From Gimesia chilikensis (GTDB taxonomy: Bacteria; Planctomycetota; Planctomycetia; Planctomycetales; Planctomycetaceae), in contig NZ_CP036266.1 in the NCBI RefSeq assembly GCF_007744075.1, positions 2,961,748 to 3,025,747 on the forward strand: a stretch of DNA of 64,000 nucleotides. Direction: 5' to 3'. The notes beneath the pieces are model-generated. The model did not search any database, was not told the DNA's origin, and saw nothing but the letters and a program-made list of their open reading frames with translations. Positions 8,740 to 19,169 of the stretch are shown piece by piece (position 1 is the stretch's first letter; every line of letters starts with the position of its first letter). The translations under genes were made by a program, and so were the position numbers.

Positions 8740-11700
8740 TTACAACGGAGAGTCCAGCAGATTCTCCAGTCCCCGGGTTGGGTTCTGGTAATCAATTTCA
8801 ACGGCACTGTGCATCCCCTGCAGGATAATCTTCCGCAAGCGGGGGTCGATCTGCATCTGCAAAATCGTGTCCTTGAGGATGTTATCCTTGAAGCCGATGG
8901 TCTTGCCTGTCCGGGCATCGAGGATTTCGAACAGGAACGAATAACTCCGGGTCCGGGATTCCGTACGAATCTTGCTCATGAAGATCAGGAAAGGCAACTC
9001 ATACTGAGATGTATCGATCCACGAGCGTTTAGGCAGATTGCGGTTCCAGAGGATATTGCCGGACTGCTTGTCGATACTCAGTAGATCATTATCGATGTGC
9101 ACGACATTCAGGAATGAGTCACTGATGAAGAAATCATTCTGCGGTGTGCGACGGCGCGGCGTGGTGTAAGAGAAATTGAAGTAATAGCGTCCGTGGTCGG
9201 AAAACCCGATGAACTTGTTGAGGTTTTTGAGATATTCATCAGGGATCTCAGTCTCGATCATGGTCTCGCCTGTTTCCACATTCAGAACCCGCAGCCGGTT
9301 CGGAGGCAGTAGAATCGCCAGCTCGGTATCGGAAATCTGAGTAGAGAAACCGGAGTTGTCCACCGGCTCATCAAGAAGCAGTCGATCAGTCAACGGATCC
9401 CAGAGGCGGACTCGCTTTTCGGTCGTAGAAGTGGTTTCATAAAACAGCTTGCGACCAAATACGTGTCGAATGCGGCTGTTGAGTTCAAGTTCTCCCTGGC
9501 GAATCCGTTCTCCGGTGATGGCGCTGTAAACATCGTAATTCGTTCGATTGATACTGAAAGCGACGATTGCTTCCTGATCTCCGACAAGCCCCTTGCTGGA
9601 ATCACTGAGGAAGCCGGATTTGGAAGGAATGTTCTTCCGCTCCCAGAGCACTTTTCCATTCGCAGGATTCAGACCGAACAGACGGTTGCCCCACTGAAAG
9701 ACACAGACGCGAGGTCCGGAGGGACCGACATAAAACAGCGATTGTGAGTTATTCAGATCATCGAATTCGGTGGTCCAGAGGGGCTCTGAAACATCACCAT
9801 CCAGCTGTAGCAGTGAAACACCATGAATTTTATGACTGCTTCCCAGGGGAATAAAATGACCCACTCGCGTATTTCGTGAATGATAGGGATAGGAAATCCG
9901 GTCCGAGACTTTCACCTGGCCGATTGATTGACCGGCGTGCCGATTAACTACAGTCAGCAGGGAGCCCTGTTTCAGTAACAACTGTGAGATCTCTGGTGGC
10001 GGCAGAAACTTTCGTTCATAGTTTCTGTAAGTAGCCGCGATTTGCGGCGCGGGGGCAGCGACGTCGCTTTGACGAATATTAACCCGGGTTACGTTATCTC
10101 GCAAAGGCTGCATGGCCTGATAGATCGACCAGGCGGCAGACCCTCGGTCATAACGTGCTACGTATTCTGCACCGGTCTGTCCATTCTCCAGCGGGATGTT
10201 CGCATACTTTTCATTGAGCTCTTTCAGGAGTCCCGCCGCCTCATGAGGTAGGCCAACTGCTTCCCAAAGCTCAAGCAACTGCCGGGCCGCTTCCGCGGCA
10301 ACATGAGGATTCGCATCGGCGTGGTTCTGCATCAGTAGAAATTCCGCCTGTTGAATCTGTCCGGACTGCATCATTTTTTGGGCCAGTGTACTCCGTACTG
10401 CTACTGCCTGTGACCAGCTGCCATAGGTGTCGAGAAAAGCCTGCAGTTCTGAGATGTTTGCTCCCTGTAAAGCTGTCTGTTGATCTTCGACAATAATGGA
10501 GTTCAGCGTTGCCTGGTCATTCTGATCTGCTTTGTCTGCGATCCGCTGCATCAGCCCGGCGATCAGGCTTTGTACGGTGACCAGATGATGTGTGTCTCCC
10601 GCCATGGCCAGCGGCTGATTGACCTCAATCTTTTTGAAGTCCTCAGCGACCTGCATCAGCCCATGGTAATCCTCCTGGTCCAGCAAGTATTTCGATTTAC
10701 GAGACAGGAAGCGTCCCCGTTCCAGAGGTGTCTGGGCCAGCGACTCCAGCTTGCCCAGGAGTTCCGCTTCACTCTGACCACCACGATTGAGTTCCGCATA
10801 GAGCAGTTCCCGCAGCAGGGCCGTGGAACGATTCTGGATGTCTGGGACTGCCTGGTCGGATAGAAGAGACTCCAGGCGACGCTGGGCACCGGTCAGGTTA
10901 CCCAGGGCGAGTTCGAGTTCGGCTTTGAGCAGTTGGTCGATCTGTTTCTGTTGAGGGGATAACGACTGCTGCTTGTCAGGCAGGCTGGCCAGCATCGCTT
11001 CGGCCTGGGGAAACGCATCGATCTGCCAGAGGCCCAGCGAAATAATCCGCCCACGATGGGCAATAATATTTCCGGGAGCCCAGTCATACTGTTTCTGCTC
11101 TGAAGGAGATGGCTCTCCATTCCGCTTGACGACCTCATAAGCATAGGCTGCGCCCTCTTGCAGGTCCTGTTTAAACTCGTGGTTCAGGATACTTGAAATC
11201 TGATTCGTATTGCTGAGGGAGAAGCCCGCTTCCTTTCCAGTGGGAACATGGATTTTGAGCACATGCCCTGCTCTGGTCGGCAGCAGGTAGTTCTCCTGAG
11301 AAAGAAAACCGATGCCGGAAACTGGTCCTACCTGCAGATGCCAGAGCTCTCTACCATCCTCGATGTGCCTGCCGCGGCAGTAGTCAGCCCCGAGCACCAG
11401 CACGGTCTCATCGACTACGGCAGCGATCAGTTCGCCATCCTCTCGATTGACTTCTTCCCACAGGGGGAGTCCTGTTTGCAGGTCAATACAGTGAATGTAG
11501 GGGGAGCCACTGGGGAGGTAGAAGACGCGGTTGCCGGAGATCACTGGGGCGCTCGTGAGTCCAGGGTGTCCGAAACTCACCGGGCGATAATAACGTTTCT
11601 GAGCGATCCGACGGGAGTTATCACCTTCACCGTAATAATAGCTCCAGAGCAGGTCGCCGTTTGTAGCATCCAACGCGACTACGGTGTCGATCTGCGTTGT

Positions 11701-13428
11701 ACAGACAATGATCCCCTCACTAGAGGCCAGCGGTGCCTGTTGCCATGAACGTTCGCGATCTGAATAAATCGGCTGATCGACGTAAGCCAGACCCTGTTTC
11801 CAGAAAATCGAGCCGTCGTGTGGGTTAATACAGAGCACAGAGAGCTGGCTGTTATGCTCGGCGATTGCATACAGATAGTTTCCAACCGGTAGTGGCGCGC
11901 CGAGAAAATAATATCCGGAAATACTCCACAGTGGTTTCACCGGAAAGGTGGTTTCTGGTTGAGGATCCTCTGAAGGGGCCCGAATTGCAGTTAACCCATC
12001 GGCTGCAGTCGGCTTTCGTTTGACGGGGAGTGCTACCAGCCGATTGCCCTTTTGTGAGACCAGGGGGAAATGTGTCGTATTGCGACGCAGTCCCAGGTTT
12101 CTCTCGACCGGAGGGAGCTGGTCGGGAATGTAGTCCACGGCAAAAACTGCCTGACCGTTGCTGGAAAGCGTGCCGTAAATCGAGTTACAGGCATAGAATT
12201 TCTCCAGCGACAGATTTTGTGAATACGCGGCATGACCGGGCGTACGTTCGTCGACCTGATCGATCAACTGGTTGAGGCTGCCGGCACTCTGAAACAACCA
12301 GGCAGTCTCACCTGAATCGATATCGACGGCTCTGACCCCTTTAAAATCACGATAGATAATCAGATTATCGACCGCAATCGGAACATTCGCGACAGCGGTC
12401 GACTGGTTCTCACGCTGCTGCTTTCGCTCCCAATTAATCAGATACTCGAGTGCACGATATTTTTCAGTTCGCGCAATCGGCTGGCTCCAGTCGGCCTTAA
12501 AGTAAGGAACGCTCGATTCAACAGACTGGTTTCGTTGCGAGTTCCCCTGGGAGATCAACCAGCCACGATCAGCGGGGCTGCGGGGGCTGTTTTGCAGGTT
12601 CAGAGCGAGTCGTTCCATCGCCTGCGGTAATCGGTATGTCACGCCGCCCAGAGTAACCTCAGCTTTACTTTTACGGGACAGAATCCGCGTGACCTTTTTC
12701 GGTTGGTCTGATTGCTGGTAAGCAACTGCTGCTTTGAGAAAGTGAACTGGTTTCATGCGGGCCTGATGGATGCGGCTCTCCAGAAGCAGATCCCAGTAGC
12801 GTGAAGCAAACTCGAAATTCCCCTGCTCCAGATGCCGGGTCCCCAGATAATCGATGGCTTCAAATCCGGCCCGGAGGGGATAAAAGCGTAAGGCGACCTG
12901 TTCAAAGAGGCGCAGGTCGTCTGACTCTCGTGCCTGCTCCAGCATCCCATTGGCCTGAGGGCCTGAGATACGTTCATAATCGGCGAGGTCCCGGGGATTG
13001 GCAGTGGAAAGCAGTTCCCGAGTCCGTTTGCGAAAATTGAACGGGTGTTTTGCATCATCGGGCCAGAAAAAATAGTCTTCCTGATGGTCGAGCAGCTTTT
13101 CCAGCTGCAGGGCTCCCTCGGTGAATTCCCGTTCGTTGAATTTCTGTTCTGCACGTTCGAATTGCGTTCGCAGACTTCGATTCCGGTAGATCCGGTGAAT
13201 CAAGGCTTCCCGATCTTCGGAGATCGCGTCGGGGTCAGGTTCGCTTTGTTCAGGAACGGCCTGTTCAGGAGGATCCAGAAACGCCAGCAGGAGCTGGCGG
13301 GCTGGTTCATCTTGTGAGAGAAGATACGTACAAGGCCCGATCAACAGGAGGGCGACTGCTGAAAGCAGTCTGGCAGTGACACTCTTCAGGGGAGAACGCC
13401 CTGAGAATGGAGGATTGATTCGTTTCAT
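8740..13428 (-). CDS. Very large membrane-anchored PQQ-type beta-propeller and TPR-like protein
   Basis: From ATG 13428 this protein has 1562 residues. The start is chosen because GAGGAG lies ten bases upstream, whereas the longer frame needs TTG at 13452. An N-terminal hydrophobic segment at about 18-37 follows a basic stretch, so it is anchored or exported. Residues about 60-300 are helical and TPR-like. Residues about 340-700 contain propeller strands of the type DATNGDLLWSYYY and DLQTGLPLWEE. About 800-1100 is again helical repeats, and the rest is a second propeller (LNPANGKVLWERKN, DKQSGNILWNRNL). This alternation suggests a large extracytoplasmic binding or scaffold protein. No catalytic residues are recognised. 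It converges on tRNA-Gly. Confidence 0.78.
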   Translation of the reverse strand: MKRINPPFSGRSPLKSVTARLLSAVALLLIGPCTYLLSQDEPARQLLLAFLDPPEQAVPEQSEPDPDAISEDREALIHRIYRNRSLRTQFERAEQKFNEREFTEGALQLEKLLDHQEDYFFWPDDAKHPFNFRKRTRELLSTANPRDLADYERISGPQANGMLEQARESDDLRLFEQVALRFYPLRAGFEAIDYLGTRHLEQGNFEFASRYWDLLLESRIHQARMKPVHFLKAAVAYQQSDQPKKVTRILSRKSKAEVTLGGVTYRLPQAMERLALNLQNSPRSPADRGWLISQGNSQRNQSVESSVPYFKADWSQPIARTEKYRALEYLINWERKQQRENQSTAVANVPIAVDNLIIYRDFKGVRAVDIDSGETAWLFQSAGSLNQLIDQVDERTPGHAAYSQNLSLEKFYACNSIYGTLSSNGQAVFAVDYIPDQLPPVERNLGLRRNTTHFPLVSQKGNRLVALPVKRKPTAADGLTAIRAPSEDPQPETTFPVKPLWSISGYYFLGAPLPVGNYLYAIAEHNSQLSVLCINPHDGSIFWKQGLAYVDQPIYSDRERSWQQAPLASSEGIIVCTTQIDTVVALDATNGDLLWSYYYGEGDNSRRIAQKRYYRPVSFGHPGLTSAPVISGNRVFYLPSGSPYIHCIDLQTGLPLWEEVNREDGELIAAVVDETVLVLGADYCRGRHIEDGRELWHLQVGPVSGIGFLSQENYLLPTRAGHVLKIHVPTGKEAGFSLSNTNQISSILNHEFKQDLQEGAAYAYEVVKRNGEPSPSEQKQYDWAPGNIIAHRGRIISLGLWQIDAFPQAEAMLASLPDKQQSLSPQQKQIDQLLKAELELALGNLTGAQRRLESLLSDQAVPDIQNRSTALLRELLYAELNRGGQSEAELLGKLESLAQTPLERGRFLSRKSKYLLDQEDYHGLMQVAEDFKKIEVNQPLAMAGDTHHLVTVQSLIAGLMQRIADKADQNDQATLNSIIVEDQQTALQGANISELQAFLDTYGSWSQAVAVRSTLAQKMMQSGQIQQAEFLLMQNHADANPHVAAEAARQLLELWEAVGLPHEAAGLLKELNEKYANIPLENGQTGAEYVARYDRGSAAWSIYQAMQPLRDNVTRVNIRQSDVAAPAPQIAATYRNYERKFLPPPEISQLLLKQGSLLTVVNRHAGQSIGQVKVSDRISYPYHSRNTRVGHFIPLGSSHKIHGVSLLQLDGDVSEPLWTTEFDDLNNSQSLFYVGPSGPRVCVFQWGNRLFGLNPANGKVLWERKNIPSKSGFLSDSSKGLVGDQEAIVAFSINRTNYDVYSAITGERIRQGELELNSRIRHVFGRKLFYETTSTTEKRVRLWDPLTDRLLLDEPVDNSGFSTQISDTELAILLPPNRLRVLNVETGETMIETEIPDEYLKNLNKFIGFSDHGRYYFNFSYTTPRRRTPQNDFFISDSFLNVVHIDNDLLSIDKQSGNILWNRNLPKRSWIDTSQYELPFLIFMSKIRTESRTRSYSFLFEILDARTGKTIGFKDNILKDTILQMQIDPRLRKIILQGMHSAVEIDYQNPTRGLENLLDSPL

Positions 13429-13737
13429 CCTGCAAATTCTCCTCGGGGGCAAAAACAGATGCCAGTGTCAAAGCGCGTCTGTGATTACAGATGACACCAT
13501 TATAGCACAATCCTTTGAGTTACAGACAGACTACTTTCGAGGGTGTCGCCTCAGATTGCGGAAGAAAATGAACACAAATCACTGCGAGGGAAATAACTTA
13601 GGTTAGTTTATTGTTGAATTGACATTCATTTATGGAATGATTGAGAATAGAATGAATTGAACTGTGAGTTACTATGACATCTGGAAATTGCTGAGATCAT
13701 TCCATGATCACGCCAATGTCGGGAGAGAGAAATCTAA
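13429..13737. other. Divergent promoter region, no gene seen
   Basis: This 309-bp gap lies between the large propeller gene (minus) and the DUF1549 gene (plus). It is AT-rich around 13600-13690. It probably carries both promoters, but I cannot point to a convincing -35/-10 pair. The plus-strand gene has a clear GGGAGAGAG ribosome-binding site just before 13738. Confidence 0.45.
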
Positions 13738-16218
13738 ATGCCGGAATCCAGTCGCTTGAGAAACAGACCATGTTCAATAAAGTTACTCCTCTGGGGGATT
13801 CTCCTCAGTTTCACTTTGGGCTTCACTGCAGAAGTCGATGCAGAAACGAAGACCCCTGCTAAGTCCCCTTCACAGCCTCCCGTGGATTTTACCCAGGAGA
13901 TCCAACCACTGCTGGCAAAGCACTGTTATTCCTGCCATGGCCCTGATGTACAGGAAGGGGGGCTGCGGCTGGATCAAAGTGATGAAGCGTTCAAAAAACT
14001 GGAATCGGAAGCAACGGCAATTGTTCCCCGGCATCCGGAACAGAGTGAATTGATTGCCCGGATTTCCCCCCGGGATGATGGACTGCAGATGCCCCCGGAA
14101 GGAGAGCAGCTCAAGCCGGCCCAGGTGGAACTGCTGAAAAACTGGATCTCCCAGGGCGCAGAATGGAAAAAACACTGGGCCTTTGAGCCTCCCCGAAAGC
14201 AGGCACCACCCGCCACCCAGAACCAGGAATGGGTTCAAAATCCAATTGATGCGTTCATCCTGAGAAAACTGGAACAGAGGGGGCTCTCCCCTGCACCACC
14301 TGCAGACCGGGTCGCACTGATTCGTCGGGCATATTTTGATCTGACCGGGCTGCCTCCCACTCCCGAGGAAGTCGATCAGTTTGTCAACAATCCTGCTCCT
14401 GATGCCTACGAAAAATTAATTGACCACCTGCTGGCTTCACCTCATTACGGAGAACGCTGGGCGCGGCACTGGCTGGACCTGGTTCGCTATGCAGATACCA
14501 ACAGTTATGAACGGGATGGTAACAAACCCAATGCCTGGCGATTCCGGGATTATGTCATCCGTTCCCTGAACGAAGACAAACCCTACGATCAGTTCATTAA
14601 AGAACAACTGGCAGGGGACGAACTGGATCAAGTGACTAATGATTCCATTATTGCCACAGGCTATTATCGTCTGGGGCTCTGGGATGATGAACCGGCTGAC
14701 CCGCTGTTGAGTTACTACAATGAGCTGGATGATATCGTCACTACAACCAGTCAGGTGTTCCTCGGGCTGACACTGAACTGTGCCCGCTGTCACGAACATA
14801 AAATCGATCCGATTCCCCATGAAGACTATTACCGCTTTATGGCGTTTTTTCATGGTCTGAACTCATACGGAATTCGCTCCGATCAACTCTCTTTTAATCA
14901 AACCGATATCACGGGGACGAAGCTGGTAACCCGCTACGCAGAGCTCGACGAAAAACAGGGTGAGCTGAAGCAGAAAATGCGTGCGATTGAAGAGACTGGT
15001 ATTAAAAAGATGTCGGGCGTCGATCAGCGGCGTTCTGAGACCAGGGAACGCAAAAAGTTACTGGAAGAAAAACTGGCGCAGTTCCTGGAGCCTGCTCAGA
15101 TGCAGGACTATCAGAAGATGCAGGTGGAAATGCAGAAACTGAATGCGGAGCGGAAAAAACTGCCTCCCCGCAAGATGGCACTCAGCGTCAGACGCAGCCT
15201 CAAAGAACCCCGGGAAACCTTCGTTCTACTGCGGGGAAATCCGCACGTGAAAGGGGATCCGGTTCAGCCCGGTTTTCCCGAGATCTTCGGCGGTGAGCAG
15301 GCGACAATTCCCCAACCCTCGGCGGAGCAGAAAACCTCCGGTCGCAGACGCGTGTTGGCAGAGTGGATCGCTGACCAGGATAACCTGCTGACATCGCGGG
15401 TCATCGTGAACCGGATCTGGCAGCATCACTTTGGTCGAGGAATCGTGCAGTCACCCAATAACTTCGGACAGCTGGGGGTCCCGCCGACACATCCAGAGCT
15501 GCTGGACTGGCTCTCCCTGAAATTTAACGATGAGGGACAGCGGTTCAAAGCCTTGCACAAGCTGATCATGCTGTCAAATACCTATCAGATGTCCTCTCAA
15601 TTCTCCGAAGAAGCGGCTGCCGTCGACCCGGCCAATGATCTGTTCTGGCGGTTCAATATGCGAAGATTGAGTGCGGAGGAAGTCCGCGACAGTATCCTGG
15701 CGGTCAATGGACGCTTGAATTCAAAAATGTATGGTCCGGGCTTTTATCCACAGATTTCTAAAGAGGTCATGCAGGGACAGTCAAAACCGGGACAGGGTTG
15801 GGGAGATTCGTCTGAAGAAGAACGGGCGCGGCGAAGTGTCTATATTTTCGTCAAACGTTCGCTGCTGACTCCCCTGCTCTTCAATTTTGACTTTGCCGAC
15901 ACCGACAGCAGTTGTGCAGTGCGGTTTGTGACGACCCAGCCGGCACAGGCTCTGGGGATGATTAACGGTGCATTCGTTAATAGCCAGGCGGAACACCTGA
16001 CCGAACGACTGCTCAAGGATGCGGGACCGGAATACCCGGCGTTCGTAGCACGGGCAATTCGCCTCGCCTATGGTCGTCAGCCCCAGCCCGGTGAGGTGGA
16101 TCGGGGAGTTCAACTTATTCAGAGCCTGATAGACAAACATCAGTTATCTGAGAGACAGGCCCGGGATTATTTCTGCCTGACGATCTTAAATCGCAATGAA
16201 TTTGTTTATCTCGATTAA
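13738..16218 (+). CDS. Planctomycete cytochrome C / DUF1549 / DUF1553 protein
   Basis: This 826-residue protein has the planctomycete architecture PSCyt1-PSCyt2 (DUF1549)-PSD1 (DUF1553). A signal peptide covers about residues 1-35. A single haem-binding motif CYSCH is at C63-C66-H67 in a cytochrome c-like segment. DUF1549 spans roughly 165-370 and includes a second conserved CARCHEHK motif near 360. DUF1553 fills the C-terminal half. A charged coiled-coil spacer lies near 400-470. It precedes the DUF1501 gene by 75 bp, the usual pairing. These pairs are widely assumed to act in extracytoplasmic redox or polysaccharide metabolism, but the reaction is unknown. Confidence 0.9.
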   Translation: MPESSRLRNRPCSIKLLLWGILLSFTLGFTAEVDAETKTPAKSPSQPPVDFTQEIQPLLAKHCYSCHGPDVQEGGLRLDQSDEAFKKLESEATAIVPRHPEQSELIARISPRDDGLQMPPEGEQLKPAQVELLKNWISQGAEWKKHWAFEPPRKQAPPATQNQEWVQNPIDAFILRKLEQRGLSPAPPADRVALIRRAYFDLTGLPPTPEEVDQFVNNPAPDAYEKLIDHLLASPHYGERWARHWLDLVRYADTNSYERDGNKPNAWRFRDYVIRSLNEDKPYDQFIKEQLAGDELDQVTNDSIIATGYYRLGLWDDEPADPLLSYYNELDDIVTTTSQVFLGLTLNCARCHEHKIDPIPHEDYYRFMAFFHGLNSYGIRSDQLSFNQTDITGTKLVTRYAELDEKQGELKQKMRAIEETGIKKMSGVDQRRSETRERKKLLEEKLAQFLEPAQMQDYQKMQVEMQKLNAERKKLPPRKMALSVRRSLKEPRETFVLLRGNPHVKGDPVQPGFPEIFGGEQATIPQPSAEQKTSGRRRVLAEWIADQDNLLTSRVIVNRIWQHHFGRGIVQSPNNFGQLGVPPTHPELLDWLSLKFNDEGQRFKALHKLIMLSNTYQMSSQFSEEAAAVDPANDLFWRFNMRRLSAEEVRDSILAVNGRLNSKMYGPGFYPQISKEVMQGQSKPGQGWGDSSEEERARRSVYIFVKRSLLTPLLFNFDFADTDSSCAVRFVTTQPAQALGMINGAFVNSQAEHLTERLLKDAGPEYPAFVARAIRLAYGRQPQPGEVDRGVQLIQSLIDKHQLSERQARDYFCLTILNRNEFVYLD

Positions 16219-16293
16219 GATTTTGATACTACGATATTGATAAAACGGGTTTGAGAGAGCCTGAGAGCGTATAAGCGTATAAAGGATCAGGAT

Positions 16294-17781
16294 ATGAGCT
16301 TAGAACAGCAACCCCAACAGCCAGCCGGACATGCCCAGTTTTGCCGACGAACACGGCGGGAATTCCTGTGGGAAGCGGGAGGCGGATTTGGTTCCGTCGC
16401 TTTAACCGGGATGTTGTCCGCGGATGGGTTTCTGAATTCACAGGCGGTCGCCGCTGACGGTGTAAGTCAGTTCCGCAACCCGCTGGCACCCAAAGATCCC
16501 CACTTCAAACCCAAGGCTAAGAGTGTGATCTTCCTGTTCATGTACGGTGGCCCGAGTCATGTCGATACGTTCGATCATAAGCCTAAGTTGTACGGTCTGG
16601 ATGGGAAGACGATTCCCGTTAAAACCAAAGGACGCGGTGGCGAAAAGAACGAAGGACGCGTTGTTGGTCCCAAATGGAAGTTCAAACAGTACGGCCAATC
16701 GGGGCAATGGGTTTCGGATCTGTTCCCGCATCTGGCAACCTGCGTCGACGATATTGCATTTCTCAAGTCGATGACCGCGGATTCTCCAATCCATGGCTCA
16801 GCCATGTTGATGATGAATTCAGGACGCATCTTGAGCGGGTTCCCCAGCCTCGGCTCCTGGCTGAATTATGGTCTGGGAAGTGAGAATGAAAACCTGCCCG
16901 GCTACGTGGTGATGCTCGATCCGACAGGTGGACCGATCAGCGGTGCCAAGAACTGGTCCAGCGGTTTTATGCCGGCCACTTATCAGGGGACGACAATGCG
17001 CTCCAAGGGAGCACCACTGGTAGACCTGCGACGACCCGCGGGCATGAGCAGAGCCGTTCAGCGAGAACTGCTGGATGCGCTGAAAACGGCCAATGAAAAA
17101 CATGAAGCAACCCGGGCGGGGAATTCGGAACTGGCGGCCCGGATCGCCAGCTATGAACTGGCTTTCAAGATGCAACAACACGCACCAGAAGCAGCAGATC
17201 TGTCTTCAGAGACCCAACAGACTCAGGATATGTACGGGCTGAACAATCCCCGGACTGCTGATTTTGGCAGACGCTGCCTCTTGGCCCGGCGTCTGGTCGA
17301 ACGCGGAGTACGTTTTATTCAGCTCTACTCAGGCGGAAATCATAATGATGCCAACTGGGATGCACATGGAGACCTGGTTAAGAATCACAGCTATCATGCC
17401 GGGAATACCGATCAGCCGATCGCAGCGCTGATCAAGGACCTTAAAGCACGGGGCCTGTTCGATGAGACCATGATTGTCTGGGGAGGCGAATTCGGACGTC
17501 AGCCCACTGCAGAATACGCAAAAGGGACCGGCCGCGATCATAACTCCTTCGGATTCACCATGTGGACTGCCGGCGGTGGAATCAAAGGTGGGACTTCTGT
17601 GGGGGCAACCGATGAACTCGGCGCTGCCGCCGTGGAGAAACCGTTCCATGTCAAACGACTGCACGCGACGATCCTGCATCAGATGGGCCTCGACCCGAAT
17701 CGTCTGTCTTACTTTTACGGCGGACTGGATCAGAAACTGGTCGGCGTTGAACATACCGAGCCAATTTCGGAAATCATCTAG
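16294..17781 (+). CDS. DUF1501 family Tat-exported protein
   Basis: The 495-residue product is a DUF1501 protein, a family related to the alkaline phosphatase/sulfatase superfamily and nearly always next to DUF1549/DUF1553 genes in planctomycetes. The N-terminus RRTRREFLWEAGGGFGSVAL (18-37) is a good twin-arginine signal. Conserved stretches include FLFMYGGPSHVDTFDHKP near 80 and WGGEFGRQPTAE near 395-405. It starts at ATG with AAGGATCAGG upstream, 75 bp after the DUF1549 gene, so an operon is likely. Its stop codon overlaps the stop of the convergent sulfatase gene within one CTAG palindrome at 17778-17781. Confidence 0.92.
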   Translation: MSLEQQPQQPAGHAQFCRRTRREFLWEAGGGFGSVALTGMLSADGFLNSQAVAADGVSQFRNPLAPKDPHFKPKAKSVIFLFMYGGPSHVDTFDHKPKLYGLDGKTIPVKTKGRGGEKNEGRVVGPKWKFKQYGQSGQWVSDLFPHLATCVDDIAFLKSMTADSPIHGSAMLMMNSGRILSGFPSLGSWLNYGLGSENENLPGYVVMLDPTGGPISGAKNWSSGFMPATYQGTTMRSKGAPLVDLRRPAGMSRAVQRELLDALKTANEKHEATRAGNSELAARIASYELAFKMQQHAPEAADLSSETQQTQDMYGLNNPRTADFGRRCLLARRLVERGVRFIQLYSGGNHNDANWDAHGDLVKNHSYHAGNTDQPIAALIKDLKARGLFDETMIVWGGEFGRQPTAEYAKGTGRDHNSFGFTMWTAGGGIKGGTSVGATDELGAAAVEKPFHVKRLHATILHQMGLDPNRLSYFYGGLDQKLVGVEHTEPISEII

Positions 17782-19121
17782 TCCGCAGACTGGCTGGCTG
17801 CGATCTGCTGCTGCATACGTGCGACGATTTCGGGGTGTTCCTTAGCGAGATTGTGTGTCTCGCCGATATCAGTATCAAGATTATACAGTTCCAGCGGTTT
17901 ACCCGGGCCAGTCTGGACGGCCTTCCATTTACCAGCCCGCAGAGCCACTTTGCCCCGATATTTCCAGAACATCGTCTCATGCGCCCGTTGTGACTGGCCC
18001 AGCAGTTCAGGCAGGTAGGAAATGCCATCAATGTTTTCTGGTGGCTTGATTCCCGCCAGTTCACAGGCAGTCGGCAGGAAGTCCCAGAAAGCACTGATGT
18101 GATCGGAAGTGGTACCTGGTTTAATCTTCCTTGGCCACTTGACAATCAGCGGCACCCGGATGCCTCCCTCATACAGATCGCGTTTGTATCCTTTCAGCGG
18201 TCCGTTAGAGTTGAAGAATTCCACCTGATGCATGCCCTCCTGATGGGGACCATTGTCCGAAGTGAAAAAGATGATGGTCTTGTTTTCCAGTTTGAGTTCT
18301 TGCAGCAGTTCGACCATCCGGCCCAGATCCCGGTCGAGGCGGGTCACCATCGCAGCGAAGCCTTTTTCAGGCTGAGGCCACTCGCGATCTTTATAATCGC
18401 CATATTCAGGGACTTCCATGCCATCACCGGTAGCGCGGCCCCCTTCATTGTTCGCGTGTGGAATTGTGTAATGAGCCTGCAGGAAGAAAGGTTTATCTGC
18501 ATTTGCCCGGATAAAGTTGAATGCTTCGCGGGTCAGCAGATCATGCGAGTAGGTTTCGCGCGAGATCGAGACCCGTTTGTGAGGGCCCACCTTGTTTCCC
18601 GGCAGTGAAACTTCCTGTTCGTTGCTCCAGAGGAATTCAGGATAAAAGTTGTGCGCGTTGCCCTGATCCAGGTAGCCGAACCAGAAATCAAAGCCCTGCT
18701 TGCTGGGAACACCGGTTGACTCTGGAATACCCAGGGCCCACTTTCCTACGCCGCCAGTCGCGTAACCCTGTTCTTTGAGCAGTGAGGTGACGGTCGTTGT
18801 GTTTTCCGGGAAATAATACTGTTCATTCTGGCTAATCGGAGTGTGTCCCGAATGCTGACCGGTAAGCAGGACCAGTCGCGAGGGACGACAGACGGTGTGC
18901 CCCGCATAGTGGTTGGTGAACCGCATCCCCTGCTGGGCAAGCTGGTCGATATTGGGTGTCTTAATAATTTTCTGACCGTAGCAGCCCAGGTCGCCGTAGC
19001 CCATGTCATCTGCCATCACATAGATGATATTGGGGCGGTCTTCCGCTCGTAGACCAGTAGTCGTTAAAAGCAGACAGAAGATCATTACACACAGAACACG
19101 GCAGGGCTTGTCAGATATCAT
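17778..19121 (-). CDS. Secreted sulfatase (arylsulfatase family)
   Basis: A 447-residue type I sulfatase, hydrolysing sulfate esters outside the cytoplasm. It has a signal peptide (about 1-26), a metal-binding start (NIIYVMADDMGYGD, D38/D39) and the formylglycine motif CRPSR with the modified cysteine at C78, followed by LLTGQ. The second metal site reads FFTSDNGPHQEG near 290. The start ATG has GAGG about ten bases upstream. It lies 48 bp downstream of a zinc alcohol dehydrogenase gene on the same strand. The substrate cannot be told; sulfated marine polysaccharides are typical for planctomycetes (inference). Confidence 0.93.
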   Translation of the reverse strand: MISDKPCRVLCVMIFCLLLTTTGLRAEDRPNIIYVMADDMGYGDLGCYGQKIIKTPNIDQLAQQGMRFTNHYAGHTVCRPSRLVLLTGQHSGHTPISQNEQYYFPENTTTVTSLLKEQGYATGGVGKWALGIPESTGVPSKQGFDFWFGYLDQGNAHNFYPEFLWSNEQEVSLPGNKVGPHKRVSISRETYSHDLLTREAFNFIRANADKPFFLQAHYTIPHANNEGGRATGDGMEVPEYGDYKDREWPQPEKGFAAMVTRLDRDLGRMVELLQELKLENKTIIFFTSDNGPHQEGMHQVEFFNSNGPLKGYKRDLYEGGIRVPLIVKWPRKIKPGTTSDHISAFWDFLPTACELAGIKPPENIDGISYLPELLGQSQRAHETMFWKYRGKVALRAGKWKAVQTGPGKPLELYNLDTDIGETHNLAKEHPEIVARMQQQIAASQSAD

Positions 19122-19169
19122 TATGATGGAACCTCAGAGTCAGGGGGATTCAATGATGTAATAGTTCGA

